Shown here piece after piece: positions 32,050 through 44,402 of a DNA stretch of 64,000 nt. The first letter of the stretch is position 1. Each line of letters opens with the position of its first letter. A program made the translations under genes and the position numbers. Source of the DNA: Glandiceps talaboti. Taxonomy: Eukaryota > Hemichordata > Enteropneusta > Spengelidae. The stretch covers positions 21,873,621 through 21,937,620 of the forward strand of contig NC_135559.1 in the NCBI RefSeq assembly GCF_964340395.1. Direction: 5' to 3'. Under the pieces are notes generated by a model. It saw only the letters and a program-made list of their open reading frames with translations, was not told the origin of the DNA and did not search any database.

Positions 32050-32175
32050 CGTTGTCTGTGTTGATTGGAGCACTCTTGGAAGGTGTCTGCCGACTTGTGA
32101 CTTCAAGTGAATGACTACATGTACTCCTGTAGTTATTATGTATACTTCTGCCACCTGTTGTGAAACTAGGACAAA
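32050..32175 (-). other. Paralogue of the segment at 30110-30225
   Basis: The minus strand contains VTSRQTPSKSAP after a 'gtcctag' site. Frame and surrounding bases differ from the first copy, so conservation of coding potential is not established. Confidence 0.3.
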
Positions 32176-32284
32176 CCCAGCCATAATCGCAGAAGCTTGG
32201 TAAGATACATGAGTATTTTACCGGGCAAAAAGAGATACCTGCTTTATAGTAATAAGATAAGATCATGAAAGACCAGTATGGCAC

Positions 32285-33280
32285 ATACCATTTCTTTGTA
32301 GGGGTTGGTCTTAGCTGTAATAATTGTAGCTTTGTTTTTATTTACAATACTTTTTAAATTCTTTTTTATGTTTTATTTTGTGTGACTCAACAAGTTTCAT
32401 TTTTAGTTTTTGTTTCTTATGGGGTTTGCAAAGAAAAACAAAGCTACAATTCTATTATTGAACAAGGCCAGTCTAAAATCTCTTGGCAATTATCTCCATG
32501 ATTTTCTCATAAAAACAGTCAATCATTAACTTCAGCTATTGTTGCAATTGCAAAATTCACTACGTAAGTACTCGAATATACCCATATTTGATTCAAAATG
32601 GCAATAAGTACTCAGTAGTGGTTTGGAGTTCTGGGCAACCATTATGATGTTGTTCTAGTACATGGAGCATGCACAGTATTAGTCAACTTGTCCACCAAAT
32701 TTGAAAATTTAGCTGTAACGTTGAGAATATAGTACAATTTCCACTTGAAAATAACATTTAGGAAGCATTAATGTGATCGAGAGCGACACATTTATACCGG
32801 TAGACTAAGACATAGGATATGCTCGACTTTCAAAGAGGTGGGCGATATTGTCTACAAAAAGACAGTTTGAACAGGATCCTGGACACATTTTGTATAGGAG
32901 CTTACACATGATTGATCTGTAGCAGTTCTAGCGGAGGACTGAGAGTGACGTAGTGAAACTGCTACTGTACTAAGTTGATGTTTGCTTACATATAAAATGT
33001 TTCATCTTAATTTTGTTGAAAATGAAAACTAGGGATGTGTATTTTTGATTTTTGTATTGTTGCATCTATCACAAAATAATTGACAACAACATAAATACTC
33101 AGATACATGTGAAGTTGTCTTATCTGTCTAATAGACAACACCCAAAATGGAATGAGCAATGTGGTGGTGGGGGGACTGTATTGTGTAATTTCTGACAAAT
33201 AATTATAGATCAGAGCAGATCATAGCATCAAGGATGCAGGAATTTCCAAGCAAAGTCAACAGTACTTGACATGGTATAGC
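32285..33280. other. No gene seen
   Basis: AT-rich sequence without repeats or splice-bounded open frames that I could support. Confidence 0.5.
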
Positions 33281-33490
33281 ATTTACAGAAGATATAGTCT
33301 AACCTTGTAAGTCTAGCGAAATGTCCTGTAAAATTTACAGAAGATGTAGTCTAACCGTGCAAATCTAGTGAAATGTCCTGTACAATTTCCAGAAGATATA
33401 GTCTAACCTTGCATGTCTTGCAAAATGTCATGTAAAATTTAAAGAAGATATAGTCTAACCTTGCAAATGTAGCGAAATGTCCTGTAAAAT
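33281..33490. repeat. 52-bp tandem repeat, four copies
   Basis: The unit contains 'cagaagatatagtctaacc', 'gtctagcgaaatgtcctgt' and 'aaaattt'. Copies are 85 to 95 percent similar by eye. Confidence 0.9.
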
Positions 33491-34811
33491 CTTACTGATT
33501 ATTGCATGGCCATTTACCTTCAATCTAAGATATCCAGGCAAATTATAGCACTGTACGATAAATAAATCCAGCTAAAATCACTTTTGGCTTTGGCATTAAA
33601 TTTTTTTTGGTAAGAGTACAAATCTTTTTTGTAGGCACTAAATTGTGATATTTTGCTTTTGGCATGTATTATTATTTATGTTCAATGTCCAAGAACTATT
33701 TAGATAGATAAGAAAGAGGCTTCACACACTGTTCATTACAATAATAACAATTCTTAACCCCTAGAGACACGCAGGCACTATATGTGCACACATAAATTGC
33801 CACAGGGAACATGCAAGCAAATTCAAATTCTTGTAAATTTTACGCTGACAGCGTATGCTTTAGGTATAGGTTGGTATACATATGTAGGTAGAGAGGTATA
33901 AGTGATCATGGGCTGTCTGTCAGCTTTTTTTATTTTCATCATCTTCTCCAAAAGTGACAGTCAGAATACTTTGATATTTTGTGTGCATGTTCCTTGGGGG
34001 AGGCTATTCAGATTTGTTCATGCCAAGTTGATCTGTGCCATTTTCAATTTTTTACGATTTTTTTTCCCAAAAATGATATTTTCATCATCTCCTCAAATAC
34101 TCCTCGTCAGATTGCTTTAATATCTGGTGTGTCGATGCGCAGAGGGTAGCTTACTCAGATTTGTTAATTTCAAGTCAGCACATCTTCTTTTCTATTTTTG
34201 ATGATATTTTTTTGTAATGTAAAAAAAAAATTAATATGTTAATGAGCATTGTGACCGACGCCATATTGGAAATCAGTCCAGGAGACTTTAAGTAAACTGC
34301 CACATTTCAAAAGACACCATTGACGTCAAACAAGCAATGTAATATGTGCTATAGTCTTAATTCTATGCATTATGTGCAAAGTGTTTGTTCGAAACAGGGT
34401 TGCAGACTTCAAATCCAAATTCTGCACCCCTTCTACAGAATGGTTCATTCCAGTAGATATGTATGCTCTCGATTGACAAAGTCATGAAGTTGAATTGGGG
34501 ACGATTTTTGACAGTCAGTCGTCAATAAAAACGATAATACTCATTCTAAAATTACCTCATTTTGAAAGGGAAAGTACTTTGTGGTTCATTTATGCAGTTT
34601 TGATTTTGTATGATCAATATTGGTGGCAAAATCACCATGTTAAAATTGCCGATGTGGTAATGGCAGTGCAGAAACGAGTACAGGCGAGGTGAAAGTTCTT
34701 TTGCTAATGAGCCTTACCATATATGGGAAAAAAGTAGTCATGAGATTGCAGTCCAGACTTTTGTTTTAATTATTCATTAAAAGCTGGCGATATGATGTCT
34801 TGTTGCTTTTT
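33491..34811. other. No gene seen; one dispersed fragment
   Basis: 33685-33760 ('tgtccaagaactatttag', 'gaggcttcacaca') resembles 37150-37200. The rest is unremarkable. Confidence 0.5.
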
Positions 34812-34873
34812 AGCACAACTGAACTGGAGGTTCAGTAGTGCTATAGGCATCGCCCAGCGTCTGTCTGTCTGTC

Positions 34874-34943
<70 letters not shown>

Positions 34944-36021
34944 CAACTTAAAGTCAAAAACCGCTGAACCAATTGCCATGATATTTGGTGAGTCCATTAC
35001 CTTGGGTGTTTAGTTGGGAAATTGTTCAAATGAAAATGATCGCATCAGAAATGTGTATTTGACGTTTCAAAATGTGATTTGTTGTATTACAAAATGCTTT
35101 GACTTCAGCCTGGAAATGAAATTTTCTTGTTTTATTGATGCAATGAAATCATTAAATCTTTATGGGCTTCTTCACATATTTGTGTCAATGGCGTAAAGAT
35201 TAACATCTGTTTAAGGTTGCTTGGCAACCTAGGCCTGTTTTTAGCACAGCTGCATTAAATCTTAGACACTATGATTAAAATAGGACCTGGTTCATATAAA
35301 TGCACAATCCTTAGGCATTCAAAAAAAATAGTTTGTACAAAGAATAAGAAGTCACACATTTTATGGGGAAAGAAAAATAGTCATATCAAGACCTCCATGA
35401 TCATACTGTGTTTCGCAGGTTAAATTTCCTGCACATACCGATTGCCATGATATTTGATGGGTGTATTACCTTGGGTGTCTAGTTGGGAAATTGTTTAAAT
35501 CAAAATGATCTTACTATCAGTGTGTGATTTGGGTCGAAAAATGTAATTTTTGGTCAAAAACCTTACTCAAAAACTATGGGTCTGAAATTTGATGGGAACA
35601 TTCTTAGGGATGTTTAAGCATTCAAAAGATGTTTGCAAATGTGCCTAGCAACAAGACCACAGCCATAGCAACAGCCAAACGGTGAGGTATTTCACAAAGA
35701 TAACCATGGGGATGAATAGACAAATGAATAACAATTCAAAAAATGTATGCATATATGCCTAGTGACATGACCATGCCCATAGCAACAGCCAAATGATCAC
35801 ACATTTTGCAGATATCACAGACACATTCAAAAAATGTGTGCAAATGTGCCTAGCAACAAGACCACACCCATAGCAATAGCCAAGTGATCACATATATTGC
35901 AAAGATAACAGGGATAAGTAGACAAATGAGTGTATGGATAATCATTCAGCAAATGAACACCTATACCTAGTATGGATCAGCATATGGGTTAAACATTGTT
36001 AACAACTGTACAGTTGTGCTA
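34812..36021. mobile_element. Non-autonomous DNA element with short terminal inverted repeats
   Basis: It starts TAGCACAACTG and ends CAGTTGTGCTA, an exact 11-bp inverted pair. If the outer TA is target duplication, the ends are GCACAACTG. The first 34 bp form a hairpin ('tagcacaactgaac' with 'gttcagtagtgcta'), followed by (GTCT)n and (GT)n and then 'gtcaaaaaccgctgaacca'. An internal direct repeat ('attgccatgatattt', 'attaccttgggtg') occurs at 34970 and 35440. 'cctagcaacaagaccaca' occurs several times at 35640-35880. No transposase was found. A second 5' end of the same family begins at 37288. Confidence 0.75.
34859..34940. repeat. (GTCT)n then (GT)n microsatellite
   Basis: Simple repeat inside the TIR element, at the same place as in the second copy at 37336-37378. 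Confidence 0.97.
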
Positions 36022-37287
36022 CAACGCCATTGGCACTATTTTTTTAAAATGATTTAAATGTTAAAACATTGTGAATTTTCAAAAACGAATGATAAAATGT
36101 TAATAATAGTATTTTAAGATGTCTTCTACCTAATAAAGGTTTATTTTAGTCAATTAATCTAGCAGCTCAAAAGGGAGGGACCGTTATTCAGGAGACGATA
36201 GATGACCTAGTACCTTTCTCTTGACGCATATGACGTACCGTTGGAAGACACTAGCACTCTGCATCTCTGTCATTGAGATTGAACAATTTTCAGACAAGAC
36301 CTTTTCAGTTATGATTAGCGGAATATTTATTTTTGCCGAAATTAGTAGGTCTACAATTCCGATTTACACGATGTCTCTTGCCATGTCACATTGAGCTTTG
36401 AACACTCGACTAAATTTAGTCCAGCTTGTATACAGAATGCTAGCCCTGCTTGCAGATGGGCAGGGGTCTATATTACTGACACAGCCCTCAACACCGAAGG
36501 GTGACTTGTTCCGTATGCAAGCAGGACTAACGAAATATGTGCACCAACTGCAAGCAGGTCCATAGACTATTAAATTAAAATATCAGACGATGTTATGTCT
36601 ACTACAAGTTGAATGTTGTTGACAATTATGGACGGTGTTTTTGGTAAATTTGTTAGAAAATTGAAATTTGAATTGCCTCAAAAGTATTTTAGATCCCTAA
36701 TTTATTTCATTCATCATTAAATTTTTCTAGGGTTAAAGCTGTAAAACACTGGAATTATTTATAGCCAACCTCAAAAATCCTTTTCCTTTTTTTGTGCATT
36801 TGCCAGTCATTATTTTCTGAGATTTTGTGTAATTTTCATAACAATAGTTTTTTTGTAAAATGGTGACTATAATATAAAAGTACAATATTTTACCAACTTT
36901 CTGTGTGAAATGTGTTTTATAGTGAGTCATCATATGAAACCACTAACCACTTTATTACATCGCTAAAACAAAACTGCATAGTGAAGAGCTGAACAACTGT
37001 ACCACTTCTACATGTTACCAAAATAAAAAATAAAAATAAACAGCGGAGCTATTCTGACTGATAGGTCGCTTGTTAAATATACACATCATGCCCAGTAAAA
37101 ATGATCAAACCACTTCAACTCCTCACTGAATATACAATGTAGTTATGTTCTCTGTCCAAGGACTATTTAGTAAGAAAAGAAACAGGCTTCATACATGGAT
37201 CATCACAAATTAACAACACCATGACCACACTCTTTGCAACAACCAAATGCCAATATATTTTGCTAAAATAACATTATCTGTCTTTTT
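36022..37287. other. No gene seen
   Basis: AT-rich sequence. A short inverted match ('ccctgcttgcagat' and 'atgcaagcagga') lies at about 36443-36530. Nothing else is distinctive. Confidence 0.5.
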
Positions 37288-37332
37288 TAGCACAACTGAA
37301 CTTAGGTTCAGTAGTGCTATATCCACTTAGAA

Positions 37333-37381
<49 letters not shown>

Positions 37382-39905
37382 TGTATGTAAACGACTTAAA
37401 GTCAAAAACTGCCTGACCAATTGCCTTGGTATTTGGTGGGGACATTACGTAGGGCATGCAGATGTGTTTTGGGTCAAGAAATGTGATTTTGGGTCAAAAA
37501 ACTCCAAAACCACTTGGCAGATTGACCTGAAGTTTGGTGGGAATGTTCTTCAAAGTTGGTATTAGAACAGTGTTCTATGACATACATGTGCATATTCATT
37601 GTTGTTGTGATACGATCCAATATGGCTGCCTGGCAGCCATTTTGTTTGCAAATTTTCCATGTCCAAAGCCATAATTCAGACATGCTTGAACAGATATCAT
37701 TCAAAGTTGGTATTAGGACATTGTTCTATGACATACATGTGCATATCCATATATCGTCATGATACAATCCAATATGGCTGCCTGGCAGCCATTTTGTTTG
37801 TGAATTTTCCATGTCCAAAGCCATAACTCGAACATGGTTGAACAGTTCTCATTCAAAGTTTGTATTAGGACAGTGTTCTATGACATAGATGTGCATATCC
37901 ATTTTTGTTGTGATACGATCCAATATGACTGCATGGCAGCCACAATTTTCCATGTCCAAAGCCATAACTCGAACATGGTTGACCAGATCTCATTCAAAAT
38001 TGGTATTAGGACAGTGTTCTATGACATACATGTGCTTATCAATTTTCGTCATGATACGATCCAATATGGCTGCCTGGCAGCCATTTTGTTTGCGAACTTT
38101 TCATGTCCAAAGCAATAACTCGGACATGCTTGAACAGATATCATTCAAAGGTGGCATTAGGACAGTGTTCTATGACATACATGTGCATATCCATTTTCGT
38201 CATGATAAAATCCAATATGGCTGCCTGGCAGCCATTTTGTTTGCAAATTTTCCATGTCCAAAGCCATAACTCAAACATGGTTGAACAGATCTCATTCAAA
38301 GTTGGTATTAGGACATTGTTCTATGACATACATGTGCATATCCATTTTTGTCATGATACAATCCAATATGGCTGCCTGGCAGCCATTTTGTTTGTGAACT
38401 TTTCATGTCCAAAGCCATAACTCGAACATGGTTGAACAGTTCTCATTCAAAGTTTGCATTAGGACAGTGTTCTATGACATAGATGTGCATATCCATTTTT
38501 GTTGTGATACGATCCAATATGGCTGCATGGCAGCCACAATTTTCCATGTCCAAAGCCATAACTCGAACATGGTTGACCAGATCTCATTCAAAATTGGTAT
38601 TAGGACAGTGTTCTATGACATACATGTGCTTATCAATTTTCGTCATGATACGATCCAATATGGCTGCCTGGCAGTCATTTTGTTTGCGAACTTTTCATGT
38701 CCAAAGCAATAACTCGGACATGCTTGAACAGATATCATTCAAAGGTGGCATTAGGACAGTGTTCTATGACATACATGTGCATATCCATTTTCGTCATGAT
38801 AAAATCCAATATGGCTGCCTGGCAGCCATTTTGTTTGCAAATTTTCCATGTCCAAAGCCATAACTCAAACATGGTTGAACAGATCTCATTCAAAGTTGGT
38901 ATTAGGACATTGTTCTGTGACATACATGTGCATATCCATTTTCGTCATGATACAATCCAATATGGCTGCCTGGCAGCCATTTGTTTGTGAACTTTTCATG
39001 TCCAAAGCCATAACTCGAACATGGTTGAACAGTTCTCATTCAAAGTTTGCATTAGGGCAGTGTTCTATGACATAGATGTGCATATCCATTTTTGTTGTGA
39101 TACGATCCAATATGGCTGCATGGCAGCCACAATTTCCATGTCCAAAGCCATAACTCAAACATGGTTGACCAGATCTCATTCAAAGTTGGCATTAGGACAG
39201 TGTTCTATGACATACATGTGCTTATCAATTTTCGTCATGATACGATCCAATATGGCTGCCTGGCAGCCATTTTGTTTGCGAACTTTTCATGTCCAAAGCA
39301 ATAACTCGGACATGCTTGAACAGATATCATTCAAATGTGGCATTAGGACAGAGTTCTATGACATACATGTGCATATCCATTTTCGTCATGATAAAATCCA
39401 ATATGGCTGCCTGGCAGCCATTTTGTTTGCAAATTTTCCATGTCCAAAGCCATAACTCGAACATGGTTGAACAGATCTCATTCAAAGTTGGTATTAGGAC
39501 AGTGTTCTATGACATACATGTGCTTATCAATTTTCGTCATGATACGATCCAATATGGCTGCCTGGCAGCCATTTTGTTTGTGAACTTTTCATGTCCAAAG
39601 CAGTAACTCGGACATGCTTGAACAGATATCATTCAAAGGTGGCATTAGGACAGTGTTCTATGACATACATGTGCATATCCATTTTCGTCATGATACAATC
39701 CAATATGGCTGCCTGGCAGCCATTTTGTTTGCGAATTTTCCATGTCCAAAGCCAGAACTTGGACATACTTGAACAAATCTCATTCACAGTTGGTATTAGG
39801 ACAGTGTTCTATGACATACATGTGCATATTCATTGTCATCGTGATACAAGCCGCCTGGCAGCCATTTTGTTGGTGCAGTTTTCATGTCCAAAGCCATAAC
39901 TGAGA
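37288..39905. mobile_element. Second TIR-family element whose body has become a 150-bp satellite with higher-order structure
   Basis: It starts TAGCACAACTGAACTT with the same hairpin, then (GT)n at 37336-37378 and 'aacgacttaaagtcaaaaac'. From about 37555 to 39905 a unit of about 150 bp recurs some 16 times. The unit contains 'attaggacagtgttctatga', 'catacatgtgcatatcc', 'atccaatatggctgcctggc' and 'tcatgtccaaagccataact'. Identical four-unit blocks start at 37834, 38428 and 39021, so the higher-order period is about 594 bp. The matching right TIR was not found. Confidence 0.85.
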
Positions 39906-41231
39906 CATGATTGAAGAGGTCCCTGTACCCAACCCTTCCTCTATTGTTGAATGGTTTATTCTATCACATCATCTTGAAGAGTAGGCATGTCCCATGTCCA
40001 ACGAGGAGACACAACATGAGTAGGCATGTTCCATGTCCAATGAGCAGACAAGATCTCTGTTTGATTTAGGTTCACAAGTGTTGTTGCGTGATCAGAGTAG
40101 TGATATTAAGAAAATGACAACATAAACTGCCAGTTCCTTAAAACCCAATTATAGTGGGGACTATGTTATTCTGAATGACTTGTTTACATTGTAAATGATG
40201 TTAGGGGAGACAGCTTTGCTTTGGCGATATTGAAATTTGAATTCCCCCCCTGATATTTGCAAAAATAGTTTACTAGGCTTTATATATTATAGTATTAATT
40301 TTGATTGTGAAATAACTGGGTAGTTGATTATCTATCAAAAATAGTTAGTTTAAGGTTTTATTATCAACTGATGATTGTCGCCATCCTGAGGTAAAATATC
40401 CTCATTTTGTTGCAGCCTATGGGATATTGACTCCACTAGCTTTAAACCTTGTCAAAACACTGACATTTATTTTTGTTTCTTTCTTTCAGATTATGCATAC
40501 AAATATGTTGTATGAACAAGTTTTAATGTGTGACTGAAAAGCCATCACTCTATGGCTAGTAATAGAAACTTCCTTGAGGACACCCTCAATGGGGAGAGGA
40601 GCTGATGACTGTATAATCTGATGTAAGCTGCTACTTCCCAGGCTGGATGGACTACATATATGAAGAGCGTGTATATGGAAGACAACACAAACTCCATAAA
40701 AATGTATACTCCGCCACACATAATCAGCAACAACCAAGTTCTGCCTGATGGTAGTCAGAGAAGGTAAAAAAAAATGACGTTCATCCTACATATTGACATA
40801 GTCAGATGCACCAATACATATAAATTTCATTTTCATCCCAAAGATGACAGCCCCTGAAGAACAAAGATTTGGAATTTACAAAGTAAACACAGGGAGAAGA
40901 GCAAATCAAACATTTGATCAGTCAAGCACTGTCAAGTATTCAAGTGTTACAGGATCAGGTTAATGAACTTGCAGCCCAAAACACAACAAGAACATCAAAA
41001 ACATCCACCTATTACCTACTTTTGGTAAGGAAGTCCATCATTGCAATGGAATGGACAGAGATGGTAGCTTCAGTGCCTACTACAAATTTGGAATCATAAA
41101 CATCCTAATGCAAAGGATCTTCTCTGTGAATGCCTATGGAGATTTTCGACTTCATCCTCCTGAGATGGATGACATATGGTACTACTGGTGATGCCAACCG
41201 GAGATTTAAAAAAACCTAATGTGATGGCTGC
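39906..41231. other. Unassigned region with a short coiled-coil-like open frame
   Basis: A plus-strand frame at about 40887-41099 includes EEQIKHLISQALSSIQ and VLQDQVNELAAQN, which has heptad-like hydrophobic spacing. It lacks an ATG, clear splice sites or a match I recognise. It might be a gag-like remnant of a retroelement or chance. Confidence 0.3.
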
Positions 41232-43572
41232 AATGAAACTGGCACAATAGTGTGGACATAAAATGAAACGGGCCACAGTGTGAAACAAGAAAAGTGGCAA
41301 GTGAGAGGACACGTTGAAAACAGACAGTGTCAGTGGTTATATAAAAAGACATTAAAAAACAGTTCACAGTGGGAAACTGGCACATTAGTGTGGACATAAA
41401 ATGAAACAGGCCACAGTGCGAAACAAGAAAAGTGGCAAGTGAGAGGACACGTTGAAAACAGACAGTGTCAGTGGTTATATAAAAAGACATTAAAAAACAG
41501 TTCACAGTGCGAAACTGGCACATTAGTGTGGACATAAAATGAAACAGGCCACAGTGCGAAACAAGAAAAGTGGCAAGTGACCGGACACGTTGAAAACAGA
41601 CAGTGGTTGTATAAAAAGACATTAAAAAACAGTCCACAGTGCGAAACTGGCACATTAGTGTGGACATAAAATGAAACAGGCCACAGTGCGAAACAAGAAA
41701 AGTGGCAAGTGAGAGGACACGTTGAAAACAGACAGTGTCAGTGGTTATATAAAAAGACATTAAAAAACAGTTCACAGTGCGAAACTGGCACATTAGTGTG
41801 GACATAAAATGAAACAGGCCACAGTGCGAAACAAGAAAAGTGGCAAGTGACAGGACACGTTGAAAACAGACAGTGTCAGTGGTTATATAAAAAGACATTA
41901 AAAAACAGTCCACAGTGCGAAACTGGCACATTAGTGTGGACATAAAATGAAACAGGCCACAGTGCGAAACAAGTAAAGTAGCAAGTGAGAGGACACGTTG
42001 AAAACAGACAGTGGTTATATAAAAAGACATTAAAAAACAGTCCACAGTGCGAAACTGGCACATTAGTGTGGACATAAAATGAAACAGGCCACAGTGCGAA
42101 ACAAGAAAAGTGGCAAGTGAGAGGACACGTTGAAAACAGACAGTGTCAGTGGTTATATAAAAAGACATTAAAAAACAGTTCACAGTGCGAAACTGGCACA
42201 TTAGTGTGGACATAAAATGAAACAGGCCACAGTGCGAGACAAGAAAAGTGGCAAGTGACAGGACACGTTGAAAACAGACAGTGTCAGTGGTTATATAAAA
42301 AGACATTAAAAAACAGTCCACAGTGCAAAACTTGCACATTAGTGTGGACATAAAATGAAACAGGCCACAGTGCGAGACAAGAAAAGTGGCAAGTGACAGG
42401 ACACGTTGAAAACAGACAGTGTCAGTGGTTATATAAAAAGACATTAAAAACCGTCCACAGTGCGAAACTGGTACATTAGTGTGGACATAAAATGAAACGG
42501 GCCACAGTGCGAAACAAGAAAAGTGGCAAGTGACCGGACACGTTGAAAACAGACAGTGGTTATAAAAAGACATTAAAAACAGTCCACAGTGCGAAACTGG
42601 CACATTAGTGTGGGCATAAAATGAAACAGGCCACAGTGCGAAACAAGAAAAGTGGCAAGTGAGAGGACACGTTGAAAACAGACAGTGGTTATATAAAAAG
42701 ACATTAAAAAACGGTCCACAGTGTGAAACTGGCACATTAGTGTGGACATAAAATGAAACTGGCCACAGTGCGAGACAAGAAAAGTGGCAAGTGAGAGGAC
42801 ACGTTGAAAACAGACAGTGGTTATATAAAAAGACATTAAAAAACCGTCCACAGTGCGAAACTGGCACATTAGTGTGGACATAAAATGAAACGGGCGACAG
42901 TGTGAAACAAGAAAAGTGGCAAGTGACAGGACACGTTGAAAACAGACAGTGGTTATATAAAAAGACATTAAAAAACAGTCCACAGTGCGAAACTGGCACA
43001 TTAGTGTGGACATAAAATGAAACGGGCCACAGTGCGAAAAAAAGAAAAGTGGCAAGTGAGAGGATATGTTGAAAACAGAGACAATGGCGATATAAAAGGA
43101 CTTTCAAAAACAGTCCACAGTGCAAACTGGCACACTTGTGTGGACATAAAATGAAACGGGCCAATGTGCGAAACAAGAAAAGTGGCAAGTGAGAGGACAC
43201 GTTTAAAACAGAGACAATGGCGATATAAAAGGACATTAAAAAACAGTCCACAGTGCGAAACTGGCACATTAGTGTGGACATAAAATGAAACGGTCCACAG
43301 TGCGAAACAAGAAAAGTGGCAAGTGACCGGACACGTTGAAAACAGACAGCGGTTATATAAAAAGACATTAAAAAACAGTCCACAGTGCGAAACTGGCACA
43401 TTAGTGTGGACATAAAACAAAACAGTCCACAGTGCGAAACAAGAAAATTGTCAAGTGAGAGGACAAGTTGAAAACAGAGACAATGGTGATATAAAAGGAC
43501 ATTAATAACAGTCTACAGTACGAAACTGGCACACTAGCATGGACACAAAATGAAACAGGTCACAGTGCGAAA
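41232..43572. repeat. Tandem array of about 138 bp (variants about 130 bp), about 17 units
   Basis: The unit contains 'cattagtgtggacataaaat', 'gaaacaggccacagtgcgaa', 'caagaaaagtggcaagtga', 'ggacacgttgaaaacagaca' and 'ttatataaaaagacattaaa'. 'ccacagtgcgaaac' occurs twice per unit. Length variants lose 'gtgtca'. The 735-codon minus-strand open frame across it reflects the period, not a gene. Confidence 0.95.
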
Positions 43573-44402
43573 CACCAAACGTGGCGATATAAAATGATGT
43601 AAACAGGACTGATATGCAGCAGACATAGTGTCAACCTTACAAACAGGCTAATAGGCGACACAGGACAAGAACACTGGACAAAGGAGGAGTGGCATAAACG
43701 ACACAAGAAATGATGTGTGAGCAAAACAAATACATATAGAAGATTCACAGCAACCTGAATAAAAGATAGTGAAGTAGTGATAAATAGGACACATTATAAA
43801 ACGTGTGTAAAGGAAAATATCAAGGTGATTGAAAGGACAAGAAGAACCAGCCCACTGGGTTACAACCTGTTTGAACTAAAGATAAAATGAAGAGTTGTAA
43901 CATGAAAGTGTACTCATGTTACCCCAAGATGTATGTTATGAGGATATCCCCTAGATGACAACAAAGGATACCACTACTCTGATAATGGTAGTAATCTGTG
44001 ATAACTATTAAAAGTACATCACATGTACCAGACTACTGTCATAACTGCAGATGACATCTCTCGGAATTGAAGTTCACCAAGTCAGTTATCATACACTGGC
44101 TAGAAGAGGAATACTGGACTGAAGATTGAAAATCCACCAAGTCGTGATAATCAGATGGTCATTGGCCAAGCACGCTTTGGTCAATGGCTGTCATCAGCGT
44201 ATGTAACATGCAGATTACCACGCGTGCACAATTGCGTATAGTTTGTAAACTGATCAAACACGTGGTGTTACTTGGTTGCAAACTGCTAAAACCTTATTGG
44301 TTCACAGAAATCTTGAATGATTTTTCTATCTGTTCTACATGTAAATATGTCTTGCTATAGTGGTCAGTTATAAACTGCAAGCCACTATGCAAGCTATTTT
44401 CG
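43573..44402. promoter_or_regulatory. Possible promoter region of the candidate gene at 44403
   Basis: Non-repetitive sequence with CACGTG at 44259-44264 and inverted CCAAT boxes (ATTGG) at 44296-44300 and near 44161. No TATA box at a fixed distance was seen. Promoter function is inferred only from these motifs and the splice-bounded open frame downstream. Confidence 0.3.

Noticed and set aside
37834-39899. Repeated 94-144-codon plus-strand frames (FYDIHVHIH motifs)
   Set aside because: Readings of the 150-bp satellite; boundaries follow the 594-bp higher-order period.
41206-43413. 735-codon minus-strand open frame as a membrane protein
   Set aside because: It is the 138-bp array read in shifting frames; the same unit is translated in different frames along the protein.
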